Origin: Paenibacillus shirakamiensis
GTDB lineage: Bacteria > Bacillota > Bacilli > Paenibacillales > Paenibacillaceae
NCBI RefSeq assembly: GCF_017874255.1
Contig: NZ_JAGGLD010000003.1
Location: forward strand, 248,001-312,000
DNA length: 64,000 nt
Reading direction: 5' to 3'
Position numbers and translations under genes: made by a program. Below, piece by piece: positions 44,140-53,900 of the stretch. Position 1 is the stretch's first letter, and each line of letters opens with the position of its first letter. The notes below the pieces were generated by a model, which saw nothing but the letters and a program-made list of their open reading frames with translations, did not search any database and was not told the DNA's origin.

Positions 44140-44159
44140 TCCACTCCTTATGGAGTAGA
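44140..44159 (-). terminator. terminator overlapping the lysozyme stop codon
   Basis: TCTACTCC/GGAGTGGA with loop ATAA; the TAA stop of the GH25 gene lies in the loop, and TTTTTTT follows on the minus strand. Confidence 0.8.
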
Positions 44160-44963
44160 ATTTTTGTCCATATATTTAGATAAGATCGCACCTAGTGTAC
44201 CGATATCAATAACATCCGATGCTTTCCAATCTGGGCTAATACCAGCATGTTCAATTAACCATTGTCTGCCGGATTCTTTCCACTGTAGTGCAGGTGCTGG
44301 AGGATCATTTGGAATAGGAGTAGTAGCTTTCTGATAAGCATTTTTGAGATCTGCTAACGTCCCACGATACTCATTCATGTCCACACTTCCTGATATGCCA
44401 TTTACGCTACCTTCACTTGAATACTGCATGAATTCCCAGGCATTCCATCCTGCTTTGTTCGCAGGAACCGTACTGCTATAGTAGGCATACCATAATGGTA
44501 CGTCTCCAAGACTTGCGTTCAAGTACGCATCAATAAAGCTAGGATAGGTGTATAAAAAAGGGAGCTTTCCCGTACGTCGTTTGAATTCGTCGACCCAAGC
44601 TCGGATCGTAGCTGTAATATTAACCGGTGTTCCTGCTTCTTTGGTCTCGGCATCTAGCACTGCAGGAAGATCTAACGATGCGACCCCGCCTATAAGATTC
44701 AACGTAGTTAGGAAATAGGCAACTTCGGCTGCTACATCGGCAGGCTTGGATGCTCTTGTAAAATGATAAGCGCCTACTAGTAGGCCTGCTGCTCGTGCAC
44801 CCTTTACATAGGTCACAAATTGTGGATCAGTATACGATGTACCTTCTGTAGCTTTAATAAATACAAAGCTTTTACCTGATGCTTTTACCTTAGTCCAATC
44901 AATAGTACCCTGCCAATGGGATACATCAATACCTTGGGCATGCGCCGTGCTTCTAGCTTGCAT
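44148..44963 (-). CDS. GH25 family lysozyme without signal peptide
   Basis: 271 residues, ATG behind AAAGGAGG. GH25 core: GIDVSHWQGTIDWTKVKASG with the first catalytic Asp, FVFIKATEGTSYTDPQF, GAYHFTRA, LPAVLDAET with the DxE catalytic pair and WEFMQYSS. A C-terminal tail of about 50 residues (WKESGRQWLIEHAGISPDW) resembles a short helical binding module. No export signal, so it may act after mother-cell lysis or enter the spore coat; the SigK-like -10 upstream supports this. Confidence 0.88.
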   Translation of the reverse strand: MQARSTAHAQGIDVSHWQGTIDWTKVKASGKSFVFIKATEGTSYTDPQFVTYVKGARAAGLLVGAYHFTRASKPADVAAEVAYFLTTLNLIGGVASLDLPAVLDAETKEAGTPVNITATIRAWVDEFKRRTGKLPFLYTYPSFIDAYLNASLGDVPLWYAYYSSTVPANKAGWNAWEFMQYSSEGSVNGISGSVDMNEYRGTLADLKNAYQKATTPIPNDPPAPALQWKESGRQWLIEHAGISPDWKASDVIDIGTLGAILSKYMDKNSTP

Positions 44964-44988
44964 GGGCTGTCCTCCTTTCCATTTGCTA

Positions 44989-44997
44989 TATGCTATG
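44989..44997 (-). promoter_or_regulatory. SigK-like -10 element of the GH25 gene
   Basis: CATAGCATA (minus) matches CATAnnnTA about 25 bases before the start codon; -35 is poor. Confidence 0.35.
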
Positions 44998-45042
44998 AAA
45001 AGGAGGAACCATTGCTCCCGGCTTATAGCCTTGCTTTATCGG

Positions 45043-45792
45043 TTATTCCATAATTTTTCCGGGGTCGGCTACTTTCTCTATTTTCTTCTCCGTCCGGTGT
45101 TCACTGCCTAAATAATATTTCTCTATGGGCTTAAAGTTATCATCCAAAGAATACACGAGCGGTGTCCCTGTAGGAATATTCAGATCCAGAACCTCTTCGT
45201 CCGTCATATGATCAAGATATTTGACAAGCGCCCTTAGACTATTACCATGCGCAGCAATAATGATCTTCATTCCGGCTTCCAATTGAGGAATAATCTCACG
45301 CAGCCAGTACTCTTCTACTCGAACAATCGTTTCTTTTAGACTCTCTGTTAGAGGGATATACTGATCGGGCACATCACGATATTTCACATCATTCCTAGGA
45401 TAGCGCCCATCTTCCTTCGTCAGCGCAGGGGGAAGTACATCAAAACTTCTACGCCAAAGATGGACCTGCTCCTCCCCATACTTGAGGGCCGTTGCTTCTT
45501 TACTGAGCCCTTGAAGTGCTCCATAATGTCGCTCGTTCAGCTGCCAAGTTTTGTGCACCGGTATCCATAGAAGATCCATTTCTTCCAACGTAAGAAATAG
45601 TGTTTTGATCGCTCGCTTCAGATAAGACGTATACGCAATGTCGAATACAAAGTTTTCTTCCTTAAGGAGCCTGCCTGCTTCCTTAGCTTCAACAATTCCT
45701 TTTTCAGATAGATCAATATCCGTCCAGCCAGTAAATCGATTCTCCAAATTCCAGACACTTTCTCCGTGACGAATGAGAACTAACTTGTGCAT
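45043..45792 (-). CDS. gpmA: 2,3-bisphosphoglycerate-dependent phosphoglycerate mutase
   Basis: 249 residues from ATG 45792 ([21 protein letters not shown]), GGAGG upstream; ten extra codons upstream dropped. Phosphohistidine H9 in RHGES, substrate region [13 protein letters not shown], and [14 protein letters not shown] with the second catalytic His. Interconverts 3- and 2-phosphoglycerate. Many Bacillales rely on GpmI, so this could be an additional enzyme. Confidence 0.95.
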   Translation of the reverse strand: MHKLVLIRHGESVWNLENRFTGWTDIDLSEKGIVEAKEAGRLLKEENFVFDIAYTSYLKRAIKTLFLTLEEMDLLWIPVHKTWQLNERHYGALQGLSKEATALKYGEEQVHLWRRSFDVLPPALTKEDGRYPRNDVKYRDVPDQYIPLTESLKETIVRVEEYWLREIIPQLEAGMKIIIAAHGNSLRALVKYLDHMTDEEVLDLNIPTGTPLVYSLDDNFKPIEKYYLGSEHRTEKKIEKVADPGKIME

Positions 45793-45910
45793 ATCGCCTA
45801 TCTCCCTCCATCTCATACCCATTTGCTAAAACTCTCCATTATAGGATTACCCAATCTTAGTAGTTCTAAGAACAGATTATAGAGACTTATTTAGGAAGTA
45901 TATTTTCTGC

Positions 45911-47011
45911 CTAGATTTCGCCCATAGGAGACAATGTTCGCTTTTTAGGTAAGGATGAGAACTGTACAGGTAATAATGGAAAAAGAAGTTCCGCAATGCG
46001 ATAGGCTTCCTCAAGATGTGGATAACCAGACAAAATGAACGTATTGATACCTAATGCGGCATACTCTTGTAATCTAGCAGCAACCGTAGCTGGGTCGCCG
46101 ACAAGTGCCGTGCCAACGCCCCCGCGAACCAGACCTATGCCCGCCCACAGATTAGGACTAAGCTCTAGCTGATCTCGGTGACTTCGTACAAGTTCTGTCA
46201 TTCTACGCTGGCCTACCGAATCGAATCGGTCCAGCACCTGCTGGGCTGAATCAATCTCTTCTTCACTAATATGCTGAACAAGCCTTGCGGCCGCTGTCCA
46301 AGCCTCCTCTTCGGTCTCCCTGACGATGATTTGTACACGGAGACCGAAGCGAATGGTTCTCCCATGCGCGTCTGCCTTTTGCTTAACATCTAACACTTTC
46401 TGGGCAACCATCTCTGGTGTCTCTGCCCAAGTCATATATTGATCGATATGTTTGCCAGCTACTTCATGCCCGCTCTCAGATGAAGCTCCAATGAACAGAG
46501 GAGGAGATTGCTGCTCCAAGGGAGGAAATAATAACTTTGCGCCCTCTACCTCAATATGCCGACCGCGAAATGTTACCGTCTCTCCTTCCATAAGCTTCTT
46601 CCATACCGTCAAGTATTCATCCGTGGCTTCATAACGCTCTTGATGCGTAAGGAAAATCCCATCCCCAGCCATTTCAATGGGATCTCCACCTGTCACTACA
46701 TTAATCAATAATCTTCCTGAAGATAAGCGATCAAAAGAAGCGGCCATTCTCGCTGCAATAGATACACTGACACCACTTGGACGCACAGCAACCAAAAATT
46801 TTAATCGCTGCGTAAAAGGCATGATTGCAGAGGCCACTACCCAAGGATCTTCACAAGCATGCCCCGTCGGGACAAGTATGCCAGTATAACCTAGACGGTC
46901 CACCGACTGTGCGATCTGTCTGAAATAATCGAGATCCGTAACCCTTGCTCCTTCTTTCGTACCTAGATACCTTCCATCTCCCATTGTAGGTAAGTACCAA
47001 TAAATTTCCAT
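45911..47011 (-). CDS. ssuD: alkanesulfonate monooxygenase SsuD
   Basis: 366 residues from ATG 47011 (EIYWYLPTMGDGRYLGT); GGAG upstream, extra 20 codons dropped. Luciferase-like TIM barrel of the SsuD type: HACEDPWVVASAIMPFTQRLKFLVAVRPS, SGRLLINVVTGGDPIE, YMTWAETPE and LSGYPHLEEAYR. FMNH2-dependent release of sulfite from alkanesulfonates. Last gene of ssuCABD; a flavin reductase (SsuE) is not in the window. Confidence 0.94.
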   Translation of the reverse strand: MEIYWYLPTMGDGRYLGTKEGARVTDLDYFRQIAQSVDRLGYTGILVPTGHACEDPWVVASAIMPFTQRLKFLVAVRPSGVSVSIAARMAASFDRLSSGRLLINVVTGGDPIEMAGDGIFLTHQERYEATDEYLTVWKKLMEGETVTFRGRHIEVEGAKLLFPPLEQQSPPLFIGASSESGHEVAGKHIDQYMTWAETPEMVAQKVLDVKQKADAHGRTIRFGLRVQIIVRETEEEAWTAAARLVQHISEEEIDSAQQVLDRFDSVGQRRMTELVRSHRDQLELSPNLWAGIGLVRGGVGTALVGDPATVAARLQEYAALGINTFILSGYPHLEEAYRIAELLFPLLPVQFSSLPKKRTLSPMGEI

Positions 47012-47057
47012 AGCGACTCCATTCTTATGACCCATGACTTTGTGAACCTCATTCAAC

Positions 47058-47882
47058 CTACACGGACGCAATATGTGAAAGTAAAGATTCTCGTAATTCT
47101 AAAAATTGACGATCCGCACGTAGTTCATTAAAATTTCGAGCTTTATTTTCGGAATACAGAGGATTTCTAAAATCTTGAACGATGCGCCCCGGCCGAGCAT
47201 GCATAATAAGAATTCGACTAGATAATAAGAGGGCTTCATCCACATCATGGGTTATGAACATTATGCATTTTTGTGTCTTGGCCCAGAGTTCTCTAACATG
47301 AATCTGCATCGATTCCCGCGTCAGAGCGTCCAAAGCACTAAAAGGTTCATCCATGAGCACAATGCTGGGATCCGTGGCAAGTGTTCGGGCTATGGCTGCT
47401 CGCTGCTTCATGCCTCCAGATAATTGATGAGGTAGCTTCGAAGCCGCTTCCTGAAGTCCAACAAGTTGCAGATAATGGGCGGCTTTCTCCTTGCGCAACG
47501 GCTTGGGGATACCCTTCATTTTCATACCAAACTCTACATTCCCAGCGATCGATAACCAAGGAAACAAATTAGCATGCTGAAACACAACGCCTACGGAAGA
47601 ATTGGGAGCTTTATGCTCTTTTCCATTAATTCTCACCGTTCCACGTGTGGGCGGAATATATCCAGCTAAAATATGCAAAAGCGATGTCTTCCCACAACCG
47701 GAAGGACCTAATACACACACCAATTCACTTTGCTCTAATTCAAGATTAATCTGGTCTAGAACGGGTTCTTCCCAAGCAGGACGATAGGTAAGACTTACTT
47801 GATCTACAATGATTTGAGTGCTCCGATTAGCATGAACAGGTTCAGAATGATGAGATGTGAATGTAGGTGTTGCGATCATCAC
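47058..47882 (-). CDS. ssuB: sulfonate ABC transporter ATP-binding protein SsuB
   Basis: 274 residues. Walker A GPSGCGKTSLLHILAG, Q loop VGVVFQHANLFPWLS, signature LSGGMKQRAAIARTL, Walker B SIVLMDEPFSALDAL and H loop MFITHDVDEAL: the nitrate/taurine/sulfonate ABC class. Energises uptake through SsuC. Overlaps the dropped 5' extension of ssuD. Confidence 0.95.
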   Translation of the reverse strand: MMIATPTFTSHHSEPVHANRSTQIIVDQVSLTYRPAWEEPVLDQINLELEQSELVCVLGPSGCGKTSLLHILAGYIPPTRGTVRINGKEHKAPNSSVGVVFQHANLFPWLSIAGNVEFGMKMKGIPKPLRKEKAAHYLQLVGLQEAASKLPHQLSGGMKQRAAIARTLATDPSIVLMDEPFSALDALTRESMQIHVRELWAKTQKCIMFITHDVDEALLLSSRILIMHARPGRIVQDFRNPLYSENKARNFNELRADRQFLELRESLLSHIASV

Positions 47883-47903
47883 AGCCTAGCCTCCTTTCGC
47901 TAG

Positions 47904-48962
47904 TTATTTAACAGGGTAGAGATCATTTCGAAGTGCCTTCTGGTAGGAAGCTAGATTTACAGAGGATTTAATTGTTTTCTGCTCTACTAAAAAGTCCCCC
48001 GTGTCCTTAAGTAGCTGTCCGAATTGACCCGGCTTATCAGGTGAACCCATGTATGCTGCCTCTGTCTGCTGTAATGCATCCAGCACAATGATTTCGTTCA
48101 TGGCTTTAAGACTCTGCGCTACTGTTAACCCTAATTCTTTGGACAACGCTACAGATGCGCTCTGCGGATGTGCACGATACTCCTGAACAGCCTCATCTAA
48201 TACAGAAATATAATCCTTTACCACATTTGGATATTTGCTAAGGAACTCTTTCTGTACTACACCTACTTCCCCAGTAATTCCCCCTTTAGCAGCAACGTCT
48301 TTTGAAGTTAAAAGCACATTTCCTCCATGTTCGATGAGAGTGGATTGCGTAGGTTGCCAAATATATGCACCATCAATATCTCCACGCTGCCATGCAGCCA
48401 AAATTTCTGGAGCAGGAATATCAAGAATCGTTAAAGATTTCTCATTAATACCTGCTTGTTTCAATGCAGATAGTAGACTGAAGTGGGATGTAGAACCGAA
48501 TGTCGTTGCAATTTTATGTCCTTGAGTGCCTTGCAAATTAGTTATGCCTACACCATTTTTCACAATGAGAGCTTCACTCTCAGCAATGACATCATGAATA
48601 TAGTAAATTTGATAAGGCAAACCTTGAGAAATTCCGTTCGCCGCTGGAGGCGTACCGACCATCCCAAAGTCAATAGCTCCACTGGTCATGGCTACATTCA
48701 CATCGCGCCCCGCATCAAACTTGATCCACTTCACCTGAACTCCGGCAAATTTCTTCTCGGCTAAGCCCAGAGCTTTGGCTAATAGTTCTCCATTTGGAGA
48801 GACTTGATAACCGATTCGAATTTGCTTGGGATATGTACTAGACCCCTCTCCCTTAGTAGTACTAGTTAGTGCCGCATCTTTAGCTCCGCAGCCTGATAAT
48901 AAAAGGACGATCATTAACCATATGCAAATGGGAAGATTTCGAGAGTTTAGATATTGGTTCAT
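47904..48962 (-). CDS. ssuA: aliphatic sulfonate-binding lipoprotein SsuA
   Basis: 352 residues with lipobox LLLSGC (lipid on C25). Periplasmic-binding-protein type II fold: IRIGYQVSPNGELLAKALGL, VNVAMTSGAIDFGMVGTPP and ATTFGSTSHFSLLSALKQAG, AWQRGDIDGAYIWQPT, typical of sulfonate/taurine binders. Delivers substrate to SsuC from outside the membrane. Confidence 0.94.
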   Translation of the reverse strand: MNQYLNSRNLPICIWLMIVLLLSGCGAKDAALTSTTKGEGSSTYPKQIRIGYQVSPNGELLAKALGLAEKKFAGVQVKWIKFDAGRDVNVAMTSGAIDFGMVGTPPAANGISQGLPYQIYYIHDVIAESEALIVKNGVGITNLQGTQGHKIATTFGSTSHFSLLSALKQAGINEKSLTILDIPAPEILAAWQRGDIDGAYIWQPTQSTLIEHGGNVLLTSKDVAAKGGITGEVGVVQKEFLSKYPNVVKDYISVLDEAVQEYRAHPQSASVALSKELGLTVAQSLKAMNEIIVLDALQQTEAAYMGSPDKPGQFGQLLKDTGDFLVEQKTIKSSVNLASYQKALRNDLYPVK

Positions 48963-48991
48963 TAGAAATTCTCCTTTTTATTCACTCTAAA

Positions 48992-49867
48992 TTAGGATTG
49001 TTCTGTCCAAGGACACCATTTATGCATAGCTGAACGGATGAGAACATCAATGAGCACAGCAATCACACCCATAATGATAATACCGACATAAATCACATCA
49101 CTGCGTAGAAATTTGCTAGCGTCCAGTACCATCCAACCGATTCCGGATATGGCCGCTACCATCTCTGCAGCTACAAGAGTGGAATAAGCAACGCCCACCG
49201 CTGTTCGTAGAGCTGTTAATAGATCAGGTAGACAAGATGGAAAGATAATATAGATGTACAAGCTCCATCCCTTAGCTCCTAACGATGTCGCTCCACTAAT
49301 CCGATCTTTAGGAACGCGTTGTACGCTGTATACTGATGTAATGAACAAAGGAGCAAAGGCGCTTAAGAACAACAATAAAATTTTAGAAGTATCTTCAATA
49401 CCGAACCATAGAACCAAAAGTGAATAATAGGCTAGTGGAGGCAACGGCCGATAAAACTCTACAAACGGATCAAATATAGCTTGAAGCCAGCGAAATCTTC
49501 CACACAGAATTCCTAAAGGGACGGCAGTAACAAAGGCTATACTTATTGCCACAAATAAACGCCATAGACTGGCCCCAATATGTCCTAGGAGGGTCTCACC
49601 TTTGTATCCATCTTTAATAATCTCAAGGAACGCTGCCCACACTTCTGCAGGAGATGGCATAAATAAAGAACTTACTACATGCAGCGAACTGATCAGCCAC
49701 CACAATAGCCCAGCTACAATTACCGCACTCGCTGAAATTCCCCGATATATATACGGATGAACACCTTTTCTTGCTATAGAGCGGGAATGTTTTGGTTTTT
49801 CTTTCACCGATATTGCAGGCCGCACTTTACATTTTCCTTTCCATCTACATTTAAAATAGGTGAACAA
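48992..49867 (-). CDS. ssuC: sulfonate ABC transporter permease SsuC
   Basis: 291 residues. A basic N-terminus, then about six helices with the EAA-type loop SGATSLGAKGWSLYIYIIFPSCLPDLLTALRTAVGVAYS. First gene of the operon, unusually ahead of ssuA. GGAAAGGAAA precedes ATG. Confidence 0.94.
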   Translation of the reverse strand: MFTYFKCRWKGKCKVRPAISVKEKPKHSRSIARKGVHPYIYRGISASAVIVAGLLWWLISSLHVVSSLFMPSPAEVWAAFLEIIKDGYKGETLLGHIGASLWRLFVAISIAFVTAVPLGILCGRFRWLQAIFDPFVEFYRPLPPLAYYSLLVLWFGIEDTSKILLLFLSAFAPLFITSVYSVQRVPKDRISGATSLGAKGWSLYIYIIFPSCLPDLLTALRTAVGVAYSTLVAAEMVAAISGIGWMVLDASKFLRSDVIYVGIIIMGVIAVLIDVLIRSAMHKWCPWTEQS

Positions 49868-49870
49868 CAG

Positions 49871-49930
49871 AAAAAAACCATCTTCATACCACTAAGGAAG
49901 TTGTCTTCCTACCAGGTATATGAACGATGG
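49871..49930 (-). promoter_or_regulatory. terminator-like structure in the ssuC leader
   Basis: On the minus strand CCATC...TTCA...TACC pairs with GGTA...TGAA...GATGG around an inner AGGAAG/CTTCCT hairpin, followed by TTTTTTT. It lies only about 60 bases before the ssuC start, so it would stop transcription of the operon unless overcome: a candidate attenuator. No SAM-riboswitch or T-box consensus is visible. Confidence 0.55.
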
Positions 49931-50144
49931 CCTCTAGTGGTCTAGTAGGCTATATAGTTAATAGAGACGATTTTTTTGCAATAGAACATAAAAAGTGATA
50001 GCTCTCCCAAAGGCTCTATCTTGATTGCCATTTAACTATAACGTCTGATTGATACATAGTCAACTATACTCATTAAAATACTAGGTTATTAAAAAACCGC
50101 TTCATTTAAATTATTTTACATCTCACAATGTTTTCCAATTAGTA

Positions 50145-50153
50145 TGCTATAAT
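50145..50153 (+). promoter_or_regulatory. extended -10 promoter of the TPR gene
   Basis: TGCTATAAT fits TGnTATAAT, 31 bases before the ATG at 50184. Confidence 0.6.
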
Positions 50154-50183
50154 CGACATAATTATATATATTTGGAGGTCAAC

Positions 50184-50858
50184 ATGAGTTATTTTTTTCT
50201 GTTTTTCGTGCTTAATGCGTTAATTGGTAATCCGTTTATCGCCATCTTTCTCCTACTTATCATTGTGTATTTCATTGATCGAAGATATGTAGGAGTCTTT
50301 CCCAGCATCACGAAGCCTTTCAAACGCATGCGTACAATCTCTGCCTTACGTCAGCAGTTGTCTATGAACCCTCACGATGCCACAGCCAAAAGAGACTTGG
50401 CACGGCTATTACTCGAACGAAAAAGGTACAACGAAGCCTATACTCTTCTAGAGCAAATGAGATCCCAGTCGGAACAATCTGCTGAATATTGGGACGATCT
50501 CGGGCAAGCCGCTCTTGGTCTAGGACGTATAGATGAATCGGAGAACTATATACTTGAGGCTATCCGCCTTAATGAACGAGTAAGATACGGTCAACCCTAC
50601 TTAAGACTAGCTATTGCCATGAAATCTAAAGACCCGCAGAAATCGATTGCCTACGCTGAGAAATTCAGCGGCATCCATTCTTCTTCATGTGAAGCCTACT
50701 ATCTATTGGGACATGTCTATCAGTCCCTAGATAGAAAAGATGAGGCTCGCCAAGCTTTCTCTGAATGCAATGCCATTTATCGAGGATTACCTAAGTATAA
50801 AAAACGGCATGAGCGTAAGTGGGCTCTGCGGAGCTGGTTCAGCCGCTTAAGACTATAA
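50184..50858 (+). CDS. membrane-anchored tetratricopeptide repeat protein
   Basis: 224 residues from ATG 50184; TTGGAGGTC directly upstream is the ribosome site and not coding. An N-terminal helix (LNALIGNPFIAIFLLLIIVY) anchors it, then TPR-like units: ATAKRDLARLLLERKRYNEAYTLL, AEYWDDLGQAALGLGRIDESENYI and CEAYYLLGHVYQSLDRKDEARQAF. Basic C-terminus. Probably a cytoplasmic scaffold at the membrane; partner unknown. Confidence 0.8.
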   Translation: MSYFFLFFVLNALIGNPFIAIFLLLIIVYFIDRRYVGVFPSITKPFKRMRTISALRQQLSMNPHDATAKRDLARLLLERKRYNEAYTLLEQMRSQSEQSAEYWDDLGQAALGLGRIDESENYILEAIRLNERVRYGQPYLRLAIAMKSKDPQKSIAYAEKFSGIHSSSCEAYYLLGHVYQSLDRKDEARQAFSECNAIYRGLPKYKKRHERKWALRSWFSRLRL

Positions 50859-50879
50859 TTCAAGGCTGATGATCTTAAT

Positions 50880-50931
50880 CCACAAAGACCCGATCCCTCT
50901 CGCTAATACGAAAGGGATCGGGTCTTTGTGG
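50880..50931. terminator. long convergent terminator
   Basis: A perfect 19-bp stem (50880-50898 with 50913-50931) and a 14-base loop between the TPR gene and the convergent MMPL gene. Confidence 0.9.
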
Positions 50932-50947
50932 TTGTTGATTTATTTAA

Positions 50948-53900
50948 TTAGCCATGCAGATGTGTCGAATCGGTACCTGTTTTTGTTCCTGCCTTACGAG
51001 GGAACGGCCACCAGTTCGCATTACCGAACGTTTTCACCATTACAGGAATGAAGAATGGTAATATCACAAGTGAGTAAAGCGCTAGACCACTAAGTACAAC
51101 CGTAGCAATCTGAAGCATAGACATGACGCCAGATGGATACATAGAAGCGAAGGTACCGCCCAGAATGACGGCTGCCGACAATATCACAGTACCCATATTT
51201 CTCATCGCATGCAAGATGGCATCGGTAGCGCTCCAGTGCTTGTTCTCATTGAATCGATCCATAAGGAAAATACTGTAGTCGATCCCTAGTGCAATTAGAA
51301 TGACAAAGCCAAAGAATGGAGTAGCCCAGCTGATGCCGGAAATGCCCATAATCTTCACAAAAATAAGCTCAGTGATTCCGAGAGAAGTATAGAACGTTAA
51401 TACAAGTGAAGCAATCAAATATAGTGGCATGATGATAGAACGGAACAGCAGCACTAGAATAATAAAGATTCCCGCTAACATCAGTACAACTGTACGTGAG
51501 TAGTCTGCATCCGAAATATTTTTCAGGTCGTTAAATGTACTTGTTACCCCTCCAAATGCAATATTGGCTTTTGAAAGTTTGGTTCCTTCCACCGCACGAG
51601 ATACAGCTGCTTTAACCTGATCTACCTCGCTGATCGCCTTAGTACCATACGGATTATCCGAGAAGACGACATTCAGTGTCATGATCTTACGGTCTTTGGA
51701 CAAGTACGTGTCAAACAACTTGGTTACATCTTTATTGTTAAGCGCCTCAGCAGGTACATAGAATCCACTTAAGCCTGTCTTGGACTCGCCTACTTGCGTC
51801 AGATAATTTTTGGCTGTATCTAGTCCACCGCTCACTTTAGCAATTCCATCCGCACTTTGACTGAGTCCGTCTGTAAGCTTGGAAATCTGTCCAGAGAACT
51901 GATTGAAGCCATTTTGAACTTGTTCCTGCCCGCTTTGAATCTGAGCCAGACCGCTGACCACTGCAGGAATTTTCCCAACGATCTGCCCTTGACCATCGGC
52001 AGCTTGCGTTAAGCCCGACTCTAGCTTTGTAATTCCAGCTATGAGTTGATCGAATCCCCCCGCGAAAGCCGTTTGACCTGAAGCAACCTTACCCAATCCA
52101 CGGTTCGCCTGAGTTAACCCTGAAGAGGCTTGAGCAAGTGAGGTTTGGAGCTGTTTGAGGCCAGCTGAGATCTGCTCTGTACCTTTTCCAGTCTCGGTAA
52201 CCGTTCCTCGGATGGTTAAGTAATCCTGATCTTTTGCAAGTTCTGGATACTTACTTTCAAGGCTTGTGAACCGTGTGGATAATCCATTGAGTCCCGCAGC
52301 AATGCCGGCCAACTGTTTATTAACACCCGATAATCCACCACTGATTGAACCTACGCCTTTGCCAATTTTCTGATAAGAATCAAGCAGTTGTTGCTGAGCT
52401 GTAGCAAGTTGCTGTGCGCTCTTCTTCGCTTGGCTTAGACCTTGCTTCAATTGCCCTGCCCCGGCAGAACCGCTGCGAATTCCTGACTCAATGGTCGATA
52501 GTCCTCCGCTAAGCTGAGATATGCCGTTCTTGAGTTTCTCTGTGCCCGCGGCAAGCTTGCCTGTGCTATCAGCAGCTTCTTTCAATTTAGGTTCATTCTC
52601 GCTTAACGAATTACTAGCTTTGGACAATCCTTCTTTGATGGTATTCAGACCATCATTGCCTTTACCTAGTCCCTCACCCACTGTTTGAACCTGTTTGTTC
52701 AACTGGAAGTCTTCCACTTCATCTCCGGTTGGACGACTCAGACCACGGACGCTGGAGACACCATCAACCTGGCTTACTTCTCGGCTTATTTTCTCAGCCA
52801 AAGCCATATATTCTGCATTATCCATGCGTTCTGTATTCTTTATTACAATAGAAGTAGGTAATGCTTCTCCGGGTTCAAAGCTTTCGGAAATAATATTGAA
52901 AGCTTTCACCGATTCATATTTCTCGCCTATTTCTTCCATACTATTGAACGATACTTTACCCGAATAAGTGATTAAGAAAGGCACCGTACAGATGACAACA
53001 ACCAGCATGGCGGCCCAAGGGCGCTTGATGGCAAAAGAACCTGCGGCACCCCAAAGCTTGTTCTCTTTATGTTCTAAGGAACCCTTAGCTGGCCAAAAAA
53101 TCTTTTTGCCTAGGACGGCCATGAAAAATGGAACAATGGTGACTAACGCAACCAGCATTACAGCGATACCAATAGCTACCGCTACAGCTGATTTGTATAG
53201 AATGAACTTCGATAGACCAATAGCCGAGAACCCAACGAGTACGGCAAGACCTGAGAAAAATACTGTTTTGCCAGCGGTCCGATACGTTGCTACAATCGCT
53301 TCCCACGTATCATCCGTATGCTGTAATTCTTCCTTAAATCGACTGATGAGCAGGATACAATAATCCGTTCCAATCCCGAACATAATCGCTACCATGAAGA
53401 TTTGAGTATACGTCGAGAGTGGAAAATTCACAGAATCCACGAGGAATGCCACAATCGATTGAGACACGATATAACTGAACCCTACTGTAAGTAACGGGAT
53501 AAATGGAGCGACAAATGAACGGAACATTAAGAACAAAATAAGCAAGATGAAAATAACCGTGAAATATTCTGATTTTTTCAAGCCTTGTTCTGAGCTAGTT
53601 ACATTATCTTCATTGATGAGTTCCTGCCCACTCAAGTAGTGCTTAACTGTAACAGAACTTAACGAACTACGAATGTCTGCTGCAATATCCTTCACAGGGC
53701 GTTGGTCTGTATTCACAGCTATAGCCGTTAAAATCGTACGCCCATCTTTGGATATCATCTTCTCTGCTGCATCAGGGGTACTAAATGGATCCGTGATCGA
53801 ATCAATCCCCAGCTTTGCCTTATTGGCATTTAGCTTTTCAATACCTTGTTGTATCGATTGTTTGCCGGCTGTAGAGATGGCTTCATCCTGATGGAATACA

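Noticed and set aside
49868..50140. SAM riboswitch or T-box in the ssu leader
   Set aside because: I could not find the conserved SAM-I core or a T-box GGNACC-type motif; only the terminal hairpin is evident.
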